Positions 40,951 to 48,439 of a stretch of 64,000 bases of DNA are shown in pieces. The DNA is from Negativicoccus succinicivorans (GTDB lineage Bacteria > Bacillota > Negativicutes > Veillonellales > Negativicoccaceae), in contig NZ_JAHAJN010000005.1 in assembly GCF_018372215.1 (NCBI RefSeq), positions 46,634 through 110,633 of the forward strand, given 5' to 3'. The position numbers were made by a program, and so were the translations under genes. The first letter of the stretch is position 1, and each line of letters starts with the position of its first letter. Below the pieces are notes generated by a model that was given only the letters and a program-made list of their open reading frames with translations, searched no databases and was not told the DNA's origin.

Positions 40951-41905
40951 CGCGCCGCTTCCGCTTCCTGAGCCCGCATTTCTTTATTTTCATCGACGAC
41001 CTGTTCCAAATCATCCCAGTTATATAAAGTAACCCCTTCAATTTGAGAGACTTCCGGATCGATGTCACGCGGCACGGCAATATCGATCATCACCAGCGGT
41101 CGCCCCTGACGCTTATGCATCAACTCCACCGCCTGCTCGTAATCCATTAAATACGTATTCGCGCCGGTCGACGTCAAAATAACATCCACGCATCCCGCCC
41201 AGCGCAAGCGCTCTTCCAGCGGCACGACGCGACCGTGATATTTTTTGGCGAGCGCTTCCGCTTTATCCATGCTACGGTTAGCAATCAGCAGTGTTTGCAA
41301 GCCGTGGCCGATAAGATGTTTCGCCATCAGTTCCGACATCGTTCCGGAGCCTAAAATCAGCGCCCGTCGTTCACCGAGCGAACCGAAAATCTGTTACGTG
41401 AGTTTGACGGCCGCATAGCTTACCGAGACGGGATTATCCGCAATGCTCGTTTGCGTGCGGATTTTTTTGCCGATGGCAAGTACCCGTTGAAACAGCATAT
41501 TGCTGATGGTACCGGTCGTTCCGACACGCACTACGGTCAAGTAAGCCACTTTCACTTGCGATAAAATTTGTCCTTCACCGATAACGAGCGAATCCATGCC
41601 GGCCGCGCAGCGAAACAGATGGCGTACCGCATCTTCACCCTTGTAGTAATACGTATATTCTTGTGAAACCGCAGTGCCGCTTTTGGCAAACAGCTTCTGC
41701 ATCGCTGCCAGCGGCGGAACATCATCCGCCACCACGGCATATAATTCCGTGCGATTGCAAGTCGCTAAAAGCACCGCCTCATCCAGCTCGGCCAGACCGT
41801 AAATCTCGGTCGCGCCTGATGAACTTGCGTAGCGTGCAATGCGAATTGTTCACGTACTTCGATAGGCGCCGTTTTATGATTCAGCCCCAAGACGGCCAAT
41901 TGCAT
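40951..41905 (-). pseudogene. hemA: hemA remnant with frameshift, nonsense codon and deleted 3' end
   Basis: Glutamyl-tRNA reductase, the first step of C5 tetrapyrrole synthesis. It starts MQLAVLGLNHKTAPIEVREQFALH (ATG 41905, GGGGAG upstream) and then loses frame near 41808-41816, where about one base is missing. The second frame resumes with EIYGLAELDEAVLLATCNRTELYAVV including the catalytic Cys. An in-frame TAA at 41394-41396 interrupts AVKLT/QIFGSLGER. The frame continues to ENKEMRAQEAEA and then fuses into hemB, lacking about the last 100 residues. It overlaps sirC by 32 bases. Confidence 0.92.
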
Positions 41906-42518
41906 GCAAAATCTCCCCTTTTATGATTTCTTTTTCCCCGCGGCGAATCCGTTCCAAGGTGTCATCGGGCAAGTACGTTCGCCAAAATGCTTGCCGTTCC
42001 GCAGATTGCGGCAACAGTTCCCTTACCTTTTGCCGCAACGGCGCAAGTTCCGCGGCAAACGCGCCGATATCCGCGTATTGTTTCTCCAAATCCCGCATGA
42101 GCAGCATGACAAGTCGCGGCATCGCACCGCGAGATGTTACCGTTCCGGTAAGGCTGCCGCTTTCCCAGTTAGCCGGCAGCATCAGATCCCCCTCGGCGGC
42201 ATTGACCGCATCGTTAAGCCACGCTCCTTTGGCGTGCGCCGCGGTTTTTACCAATGCGCTGACTTGCGCCCCTGCAGCGGAAATGACGATATCACCTTGT
42301 TGCACGTCGTCCGCCGCAAACGTCCGCGGATACCAGATGAGTTGACCGGCCTCATGCCAATCCCGAATCGTCGGTTCCGCCGTCGGCGCAATCACAATGA
42401 CCGTCTGCGCCCGCCCCATTACTTTGCGCAGTTTGCGAACCGCCACCGGTCCCGCCCCTACGCAAACAACGCGACGATGTGTCACATCCAACACCGCCGT
42501 CAGGTCGTTATGTTTCAT
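41874..42518 (-). CDS. Precorrin-2 dehydrogenase/siroheme-type protein (SirC/CysG N-domain-like)
   Basis: A 214-residue protein with a Rossmann start RRVVCVGAGPVAVRKLRKVM and the family block LNDAVNAAEGDLMLPANWESGSLTGTVTSRGAMPRLV. It would oxidise precorrin-2 to sirohydrochlorin with NAD. It is uninterrupted. However, the usual VDD of the active-site loop reads LNDAV and the glycine motif is GAGPVA, so partial decay is possible. It sits between copZ and the broken hemA, coupled to both by overlaps. Confidence 0.78.
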   Translation of the reverse strand: MKHNDLTAVLDVTHRRVVCVGAGPVAVRKLRKVMGRAQTVIVIAPTAEPTIRDWHEAGQLIWYPRTFAADDVQQGDIVISAAGAQVSALVKTAAHAKGAWLNDAVNAAEGDLMLPANWESGSLTGTVTSRGAMPRLVMLLMRDLEKQYADIGAFAAELAPLRQKVRELLPQSAERQAFWRTYLPDDTLERIRRGEKEIIKGEILHAIGRLGAES

Positions 42519-42730
42519 TATTGCGCCGCTGCCGCGTCGAAACCGATATCCTCTACGGCAGCGCAAAGCGCCTCTACATCGGTTTTGGTTTCCTCAAAAT
42601 CAACGTCCGTCATGCCGGTGGCTAAGTCCACCGCGACATCATGCACGCCATCGACACCACGTAATGTCTTCGTTACCGATTGCACGCAATTTTCGCAGCT
42701 CATACCTGTCACTTTCAATCTTGTCTTCAT
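42518..42730 (-). CDS. Heavy-metal-associated domain protein (CopZ-like)
   Basis: A 70-residue ferredoxin-fold HMA protein, MKTRLKVTGMSCENCVQSVTK, with the metal-binding MSCENC (CxxC), typical of copper chaperones or the free HMA domain of P-type ATPases. No copper ATPase is nearby, so the metal partner is unknown. The start at 42730 has GAGGAG upstream; overlaps join it to the NUDIX gene (4 bases) and sirC (3 bases). Confidence 0.88.
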   Translation of the reverse strand: MKTRLKVTGMSCENCVQSVTKTLRGVDGVHDVAVDLATGMTDVDFEETKTDVEALCAAVEDIGFDAAAAQ

Positions 42731-43368
42731 GGCAAGTCTCCTCTCCATTGCCGAAAATCAAAGTCAAATGATACCTTCTGTTCCCGACAAATTTGCAAAA
42801 AGTTTTTAATGATACGTGCCGTCAATCCCCAAATCGTAAAGTCACCATAGGTATAAAAATACACATCGTACTTCTGACGGCCGGTCCATCCGGGTACAAC
42901 GCTTGCGACGCGCTCATAGGGAAAATTTTCTCCCGGGCGCACGCCGTCCTGCATTTCGACGCGAACGGGTTCGTGTTCCATCAGCCATTGCAGCGGCACT
43001 GTAAATACCGCATTCACTTCCGCCGGATTGCAAACGAATTCCGGTACATCTTCACGGATGGCAAGATATGGCGCTACCATGCGTCCGTTTACCGTATAAG
43101 CCAGTAGCAACGCGCCGAGCAACTCCCAGTTTTCCGAAGGCGTGCCGATTTCTTTCGCCATCTCACGCAGCGCCGTCACACCGGGATGCGCATCATAGGC
43201 TTCAATCCTGCCGCCGGGAAAGGATACTTCATTGGGATGGGAACGCAAATGAGGATTGCGTAGTTCCAATACCAGGTGCCAGCCGTCATCGGCAGGCACC
43301 TGCGGTACGGCGACGGCATATTGTAAGACGCTGCGTCAATCCGCATGACGCGGTAACGGATTCTTCAC
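42727..43368 (-). pseudogene. NUDIX hydrolase (CoA pyrophosphatase-like) interrupted by an in-frame TGA
   Basis: The NUDIX box is visible as the segment from SFPGGRIEAYDAHPGVTAL to REMAKEIGTPSENWELLG, and the HPNEVSFPGGR start is that of CoA-diphosphatases. The longest ATG/GTG/TTG-started frame begins at GTG 43299, but this cuts off the first beta strand and has no ribosome site. In the same frame upstream a GTG at 43368, preceded by GGGGAAG, reads MKNPLPRHAD-stop-RSVLQYAVAVPQVP. The TGA at 43336-43338 thus splits what looks like the true N-terminus. The REMAKEIG segment also departs from the consensus REtxEE. Probably dead, but a shortened product cannot be excluded. Confidence 0.65.
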
Positions 43369-43434
43369 GATTCTTCCCCGAGTTCTTTATTATTGCATTA
43401 CTCGCAATGAGCTATGCCCAACTTGCTTGCATCC

Positions 43435-44388
43435 TTAACGCAAACGTACCTTTGTTGTTTCCGTCGCGGTTTTAGCTTCATCATCGAAAAGCGCTTCGAC
43501 AAATTCTTGCGCGCGAAACGGTTGCAAGTCGTCAACGCCTTCACCGAGTCCTACCCATTTCACCGGCACGCCGATTTCCTCCTTGACGGAAATCACGACG
43601 CCGCCTTTCGCGGTACCGTCCAGTTTGGTGAGTACAACGCCCGTGAGCGGTACGGATTGACCGAATACTTTCGCCTGACTCACTGCATTTTGTCCGGTCG
43701 TAGCGTCAAGTACCAACCAGGTTTGGTGCGGCGCATCCGGCACCAACTTGGCCGCGACACGACTGATTTTAGCGAGTTCTCCCATTAAATTCACTTTGGT
43801 ATGCAAACGTCCGGCGGTATCGATCAATACGACATCGCTTTTGCGCGCCAACGCCGCTTCCAACGCATCATAAACGACCGCGGCGGGATCTGCTCCTTCC
43901 TGATGTTTGACAATCGGTACTCCGACACGCTCCGCCCAAATCGTCAGCTGTTCGGACGCGGCGGCGCGGAACGTGTCGCCGGCCGCCAGTAAAACTTTTT
44001 TACCGGCGTTTTTATAGTATTGCGCCAACTTGCCGATACTCGTTGTCTTACCGACGCCGTTGACGCCGACAATTAAAATGACCTCCGGCGAATGCGGCAG
44101 CGCGGCGGGATCATTATCCACCGCAAGCCATGTTTCCATCGTTTTGGCGAGGAAGGGCATGACTTCTTTCGTGCTGTGAATTTCGCCTTCTTTTACCGCG
44201 GTGCGAATTTCACCGAGCAAATAGTCGGTCGCCGTCACGCCGAGATCACCGGTCAGCATGACGGCTTCCAAATCGTCTAAAAATTCTTCGTCGATTTCGT
44301 CATAGCCGATAACCAACGTTTCCATATTTTTGACAAAACTTTTTTTCGTGCGTTCTAAGCCGGCACGGACTTTATCCAAAAAGCTCAT
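43435..44388 (-). CDS. ftsY: Signal recognition particle receptor FtsY
   Basis: SRP-receptor GTPase for co-translational membrane targeting. The 317-residue NG-domain protein has LIVGVNGVGKTTSIGKLAQYYK (G1), DTFRAAASEQL, DVVLIDTAGRLHTKVNLM (G3), LTKLDGTAKGG (G4) and WVGLGEGVDDLQPF. It lacks the long acidic A domain, as in many firmicutes. It overlaps smc by 4 bases. Confidence 0.96.
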   Translation of the reverse strand: MSFLDKVRAGLERTKKSFVKNMETLVIGYDEIDEEFLDDLEAVMLTGDLGVTATDYLLGEIRTAVKEGEIHSTKEVMPFLAKTMETWLAVDNDPAALPHSPEVILIVGVNGVGKTTSIGKLAQYYKNAGKKVLLAAGDTFRAAASEQLTIWAERVGVPIVKHQEGADPAAVVYDALEAALARKSDVVLIDTAGRLHTKVNLMGELAKISRVAAKLVPDAPHQTWLVLDATTGQNAVSQAKVFGQSVPLTGVVLTKLDGTAKGGVVISVKEEIGVPVKWVGLGEGVDDLQPFRAQEFVEALFDDEAKTATETTKVRLR

Positions 44389-47300
44389 GGTGTCTCCTTA
44401 TACTGTTTCAAATTGACGGCAATTAATTGCGAGATCCCGCGTTTCACCATCGTCACGCCTTGCAGACGATCCGCGGCCGCCATGGTCGGTTTGCGGTGCG
44501 TAATGACGATGAATTGCAAGCCGTTGCGTCCCGTTTCCAAGTACCGTGTGAAGCGTTTGATATTGGCATCATCCAGCGCCGCATCGATTTCGTCTACCAG
44601 ACAAAACGGCGCCGGCCGATAAGCCATAAAAGAAAAGAGTAACGCAATGACCGTCAAAGCTCGTTCACCGCCCGACAAGAGCGAGAGCGCCTGCTGTTTT
44701 TTCCCCGGCGGTCGGACCATAATTTCTACGCCGGCGGGTTTGTTTTCGTCCGCGGCCGTCAGTATCAATTGCGCCTCGCCGCCGCCAAACAGATGGGCGA
44801 AAATTCGTTGGAACTCAGCGGCCACGACCTCAAATGCCGCCGTGAACTGTTCCTGCATGGTGCGATCGATCTCCGCCACCACATTTTGCAACGTATCCCG
44901 GGCCCCCGTCAAATCCGCGAGTTGTGTCGTATAAAACTCACTTCGCTCGCGCGATTTTTCATATTCTTCAATCGCCTGCTCGGAAATATCCGCAAAGCGC
45001 GCGATCTCCGTCAGCAGTCGCCGTTGTTCGGCCCGCAGTGATGCCTGTGTTCCCTCGACAATCGCAGGTTCCCCAGCCTGCGGATCTAAATCATGCGCCG
45101 CCAATTCTTCCCGTTGCTGCGCCACATCCGCCTGCGCCGCTTCTTTTTTTGCCAGAAGCCGCGCCGCTTCCACTTTCGTTTCCGTCGCTTGCGCCCGCAT
45201 GGCGCGCAACCGTTCTTGCCCCGCTTGCTGCGCGTTCAAACGTTCCGCGTGCGCGTCGTAAAATGCGTCCGCTTGCGCTTTCGCCGTCTGCGCCGTTTGC
45301 TGCGCCTCATCCGCCTCTTTTTGCAACGTTTCCTGCGAAGCGCTCAATGCATTGGCCGCCGCTTGAATTTCCTTTTCACGTTGCGTAAGCCGTTCCATTT
45401 CCGCCTGCGCATTTTTTTCCTGCTCGGCTTGGCGGAGCTTCTCCTGCTCCTGTTGCCGCAGCGTCGCCTGCACGGTGGCCAAAGCCACATGCGCTTCGGT
45501 GTAGGCGTGCTCGCAGCGAGCCAACTCCGCCTCCTGAGCGGCCGTATCCGTTGTCGTTTCAGTGACTGCTGTCGGCGCAACGGTCAGTTCTTTTTGCTTG
45601 TTTACCGTCAGCCGGTATTCATCCGCCGTCTGCGTTTGTGCGCTGCGAATTTCATCCGCCTGGCGCACGATACCGTTCCATTCGTCGCGCAGAGCCTGCA
45701 GTTGCGCCGTTTGCGAAGCAATCGCCAAGGCCGTCGTCTGCGCGGCATTTTGTAACGCATCCCGTCGCGCGAGCGCCGCGGAAATATCCGGCAGCTCTCG
45801 CTCCGGTTGCGCCGCAAGCATTTCCAGTCGGGCGCGCAATGCGGCTAATTCCTGCTGCCGACCGAATAATGTCAGCTCCGCGCGCCGCGTGCTGCCGCCC
45901 GTAAGCGCGCCGCCCGGTTGAAAAAGATCACCCGCGCGCGTCACCAGACGAATGCGTTGCTGATATTTTGCCGCCAGGCGCGAACCGGTGGCGAGATCTT
46001 CCACCAACACCGTGCGCCCCAGCAAATAATCAACCAGCGGTTGTAAATAAGATTCCGCTTTCACCAACACCGCGGCCAAACCGACCACGCCCGGCTCGTG
46101 TAAAATCGCCCGATCTCGATCTGCAAGCGTCCGCGGCCGTATTTCGTCCAACGGATACAGCGTCACGCGACCGCTTTTCGTGCGGCGCAAAAAACGGATC
46201 GCCGCCTGCGCCGCTTGGCTGTCGCGCATCACGAGATGCTGTTGCGTACCGCCCAACGCAATATCCAGCGCCGTCGTATATTCCTTCGGCACGCGCAAAA
46301 GTTGCGCCACCGTTCCATAGCAGTCACTGCGCCATGCTTCCGTGGCGCCAAGAACCGCTTTCGTCGCGCGGCCATAGCCCTCGTAGCTGTCGGCTAATTG
46401 TTGTAAATATTGGTACCGCGTTTGCGTTGTCTGCAATGTTTCGCGCGCTTTCGCGTTAGCCGCCTGCGCCGCTTCGCGCTGCGCCTGCAGTTTGTTCACA
46501 ACCTCTTCCTGCGCCGTGAGTTGTCGGCTGCTTTCCGATGCGGTCGCCTGCGCCGTCGCAAGTGCCGCTTGCGCTTGCTGCAAACGCGTTTGTAATGTTT
46601 CCTTGCGTATGTCCAACTCCCGCGCGCGACGCGTCAGTTCGGCATTGCGCTCTTGCAATTGCTGCGCCGTTTGCTGCAAAAACTCCTGTTCCGCCGCGCT
46701 CCGTTCCTCACGTCGCAACCGGTCGGCAACCTGTTCACGGGCCGTTTGCAACACAGCACGCAACCGCTCACGCCGCGCCGTTTCTTCCGTCAAACGCGCC
46801 TGTGCCTCGTCCCGCTCTTGCGCCGTGGCCGCTATCGCCGCAACCGTCGTCGCTTGTGCCGCCGTAAGCTGTTCCAATGTCTGACGCTTTTCCGCCAGCG
46901 CCTGCGCCACTTCCTGCATTTCTTTCGCGTGCTGATGACCGCGCTCCGTCAACACCGCAAGTTCGCTGCGTAAGCGTTCGCAATGTTGCGCCGCGATGTT
47001 GGCCGCCTGCTCTTTTTCACGCAACATTTGTTGCGCTTTCGTATCCGCTTCCGTTTGCGCCTGCGCCGCCGCTTCCAGCTGCGTAAGTTCGATTGTCGCC
47101 GCCGTCGCCGCCTGATCCGCGGCGATCCATTCTTTCTCCGCGCGCGTCAGTTGACGTTGCGCCGTTTGCCACGCTTTCCATGCGATACTGCGCGCGACAT
47201 TTGCCTCCTGCGTGCGCAACTCATTACGTTGTTTCGCCTGCCGCGCTTTTTCTTCCAGCGGCGGTAAATCCTGCGCGAGCAGTCGCGCAATATCGCTGAC

Positions 47301-47870
47301 GCGCTCCATATTGCGTTCCGCCTCGCGCAACTTGCGCATGCCTTCTTCTTTGCGCAGCTTGTAACGGGTAATGCCCGCTACTTCTTCAAAAACGAGTTTG
47401 CGTTCTTCCGGTCGACCGATTAAAATCCGATCGACCCGCTGCTGCCCGATGACCGCCAAGGAGTCCCGACCCAAACCGGTATCCGCCAACAACAGTTGAA
47501 TATCTTTTAAGCGGCAACTTTGACGATTAATAAAATAATCGCTCGCACCCGAACGAAGCAGACGTCGCGTCACCGCCACCTCTGCCGTATCCGTTTGGAA
47601 AAAGCCGTCACTATTGTCAAAAACGAGTGTCACTTCCGCCGAAGCTTTCGCGCGTTCGGTCGCAGTCCCCGCAAAAATCACGTCACTCGACTGCTCACCG
47701 CGCAGCTGGCGAATATTTTGCTCGCCCAGCACCCAGCGCACCGCATCAGCTAAATTACTCTTGCCGCTGCCGTTCGGACCGACGATCGCCGTCACACCCG
47801 GCGCGAATTCCACTTCCGTTTTATCCGCAAAGGATTTGAAACCGCGCAGAATCATCCGTAATAAACGCAT
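44385..47870 (-). CDS. smc: Chromosome segregation protein SMC
   Basis: A 1161-residue condensin ATPase with Walker A IVGPNGSGKSNLADAVRWVLGEQ at the N-terminus. Two long coiled coils, unusually rich in Ala, Gln and Glu, flank a hinge around VPKEYTTALDIALGGTQQHLVM (about 515-660). The C-terminus carries the signature LLSGGERALTVIALLFSF and Walker B FCLVDEIDAALDD. ATG 47870 with GGGAGTCGG is chosen over the upstream extension. ftsY follows with an ATGA overlap; rnc, often upstream in other firmicutes, is not here. Confidence 0.96.
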   Translation of the reverse strand: MRLLRMILRGFKSFADKTEVEFAPGVTAIVGPNGSGKSNLADAVRWVLGEQNIRQLRGEQSSDVIFAGTATERAKASAEVTLVFDNSDGFFQTDTAEVAVTRRLLRSGASDYFINRQSCRLKDIQLLLADTGLGRDSLAVIGQQRVDRILIGRPEERKLVFEEVAGITRYKLRKEEGMRKLREAERNMERVSDIARLLAQDLPPLEEKARQAKQRNELRTQEANVARSIAWKAWQTAQRQLTRAEKEWIAADQAATAATIELTQLEAAAQAQTEADTKAQQMLREKEQAANIAAQHCERLRSELAVLTERGHQHAKEMQEVAQALAEKRQTLEQLTAAQATTVAAIAATAQERDEAQARLTEETARRERLRAVLQTAREQVADRLRREERSAAEQEFLQQTAQQLQERNAELTRRARELDIRKETLQTRLQQAQAALATAQATASESSRQLTAQEEVVNKLQAQREAAQAANAKARETLQTTQTRYQYLQQLADSYEGYGRATKAVLGATEAWRSDCYGTVAQLLRVPKEYTTALDIALGGTQQHLVMRDSQAAQAAIRFLRRTKSGRVTLYPLDEIRPRTLADRDRAILHEPGVVGLAAVLVKAESYLQPLVDYLLGRTVLVEDLATGSRLAAKYQQRIRLVTRAGDLFQPGGALTGGSTRRAELTLFGRQQELAALRARLEMLAAQPERELPDISAALARRDALQNAAQTTALAIASQTAQLQALRDEWNGIVRQADEIRSAQTQTADEYRLTVNKQKELTVAPTAVTETTTDTAAQEAELARCEHAYTEAHVALATVQATLRQQEQEKLRQAEQEKNAQAEMERLTQREKEIQAAANALSASQETLQKEADEAQQTAQTAKAQADAFYDAHAERLNAQQAGQERLRAMRAQATETKVEAARLLAKKEAAQADVAQQREELAAHDLDPQAGEPAIVEGTQASLRAEQRRLLTEIARFADISEQAIEEYEKSRERSEFYTTQLADLTGARDTLQNVVAEIDRTMQEQFTAAFEVVAAEFQRIFAHLFGGGEAQLILTAADENKPAGVEIMVRPPGKKQQALSLLSGGERALTVIALLFSFMAYRPAPFCLVDEIDAALDDANIKRFTRYLETGRNGLQFIVITHRKPTMAAADRLQGVTMVKRGISQLIAVNLKQYKETP

Positions 47871-47897
47871 ACCGACTCCCTTTACATAATTACTTCT

Positions 47898-47903
47898 ATT
47901 ATA
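47898..47903 (-). promoter_or_regulatory. -10 element of smc-ftsY
   Basis: TATAAT on the minus strand, 28 bases before the smc ATG; no convincing -35. Confidence 0.5.
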
Positions 47904-47982
47904 CAGCAAATCTTCGTCAGTTCATCATGTCCGCCGAAAGAAATAGCCGCGGGCGCCGGTTGTAATTTTTTTCTTGCGGCGT

Positions 47983-48009
47983 AAAAAAACAGCCGCAGAC
48001 GCGGCTGTT
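47983..48009 (-). terminator. Terminator of the rarA-ftsK-rodZ-like operon
   Basis: Stem AACAGCCGC / GCGGCTGTT with loop AGAC and a T-run on the minus strand, overlapping the last stop codon. Confidence 0.9.
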
Positions 48010-48439
48010 ATCCGAAGATCCAGTACAAACTCAGTAAAAACAATATGATGATGAGTGCCGTAAGACCCTGCTCTACTCGTGTGAACGGGCGGTTTTTACG
48101 GCGTCTGCGATGCATTTTTTTGCGCTGCGGGCGCGCGGTCGGTTCGACGTCCAAATAATCTTTTGCTCCGACGCTCGGCACGTACGCGCGTTCCACCGGA
48201 CGCTCTTCCCCCATAGCGGCGTTGTAACGATCCACGAGTCCTACCCCCGACAGGCCGAGGAAATTGCCGTAGTTGCGCAGCATGCCGCGCATGTAAACCG
48301 TTCCCGGAATCGTTCCGTACTCTTCCCGCTCCAATGCCGCCAGGTAGCGCGCGCTGATATAAGTACCAAGCGCCGCATCGGAAAGCGACAAGCCCTTTTC
48401 CTCGCGCGCGCGGCGTAAAATGTCTCCGATTTCATTCAT
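48008..48439 (-). CDS. RodZ-like helix-turn-helix membrane protein, short form
   Basis: A 143-residue protein. An N-terminal XRE-type HTH like that of RodZ (EIGDILRRAREEKGLSLSDAALGTYISARYLAALEREEY) is followed by a basic stretch RPQRKKMHRRRRKNRPF and one membrane helix (LTALIIILFLLSLYWIF). The extracellular domain of full RodZ is absent, as the protein ends right after the helix. A role in cell shape through MreB is inferred from the family; a membrane-bound regulator is the alternative. It overlaps ftsK by 4 bases. Confidence 0.82.
   Translation of the reverse strand: MNEIGDILRRAREEKGLSLSDAALGTYISARYLAALEREEYGTIPGTVYMRGMLRNYGNFLGLSGVGLVDRYNAAMGEERPVERAYVPSVGAKDYLDVEPTARPQRKKMHRRRRKNRPFTRVEQGLTALIIILFLLSLYWIFG

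Noticed and set aside
43336..43338. Selenocysteine or TGA reassignment in the NUDIX gene
   Set aside because: Other genes here end normally in TGA, the residue is not catalytic in the family, and no SECIS-like hairpin stands out. A nonsense mutation in a decaying operon is simpler.
45093..45755. 220-residue Arg/Leu-rich plus-strand ORF opposite smc
   Set aside because: Low-complexity antisense of the Ala/Gln-rich coiled coil.
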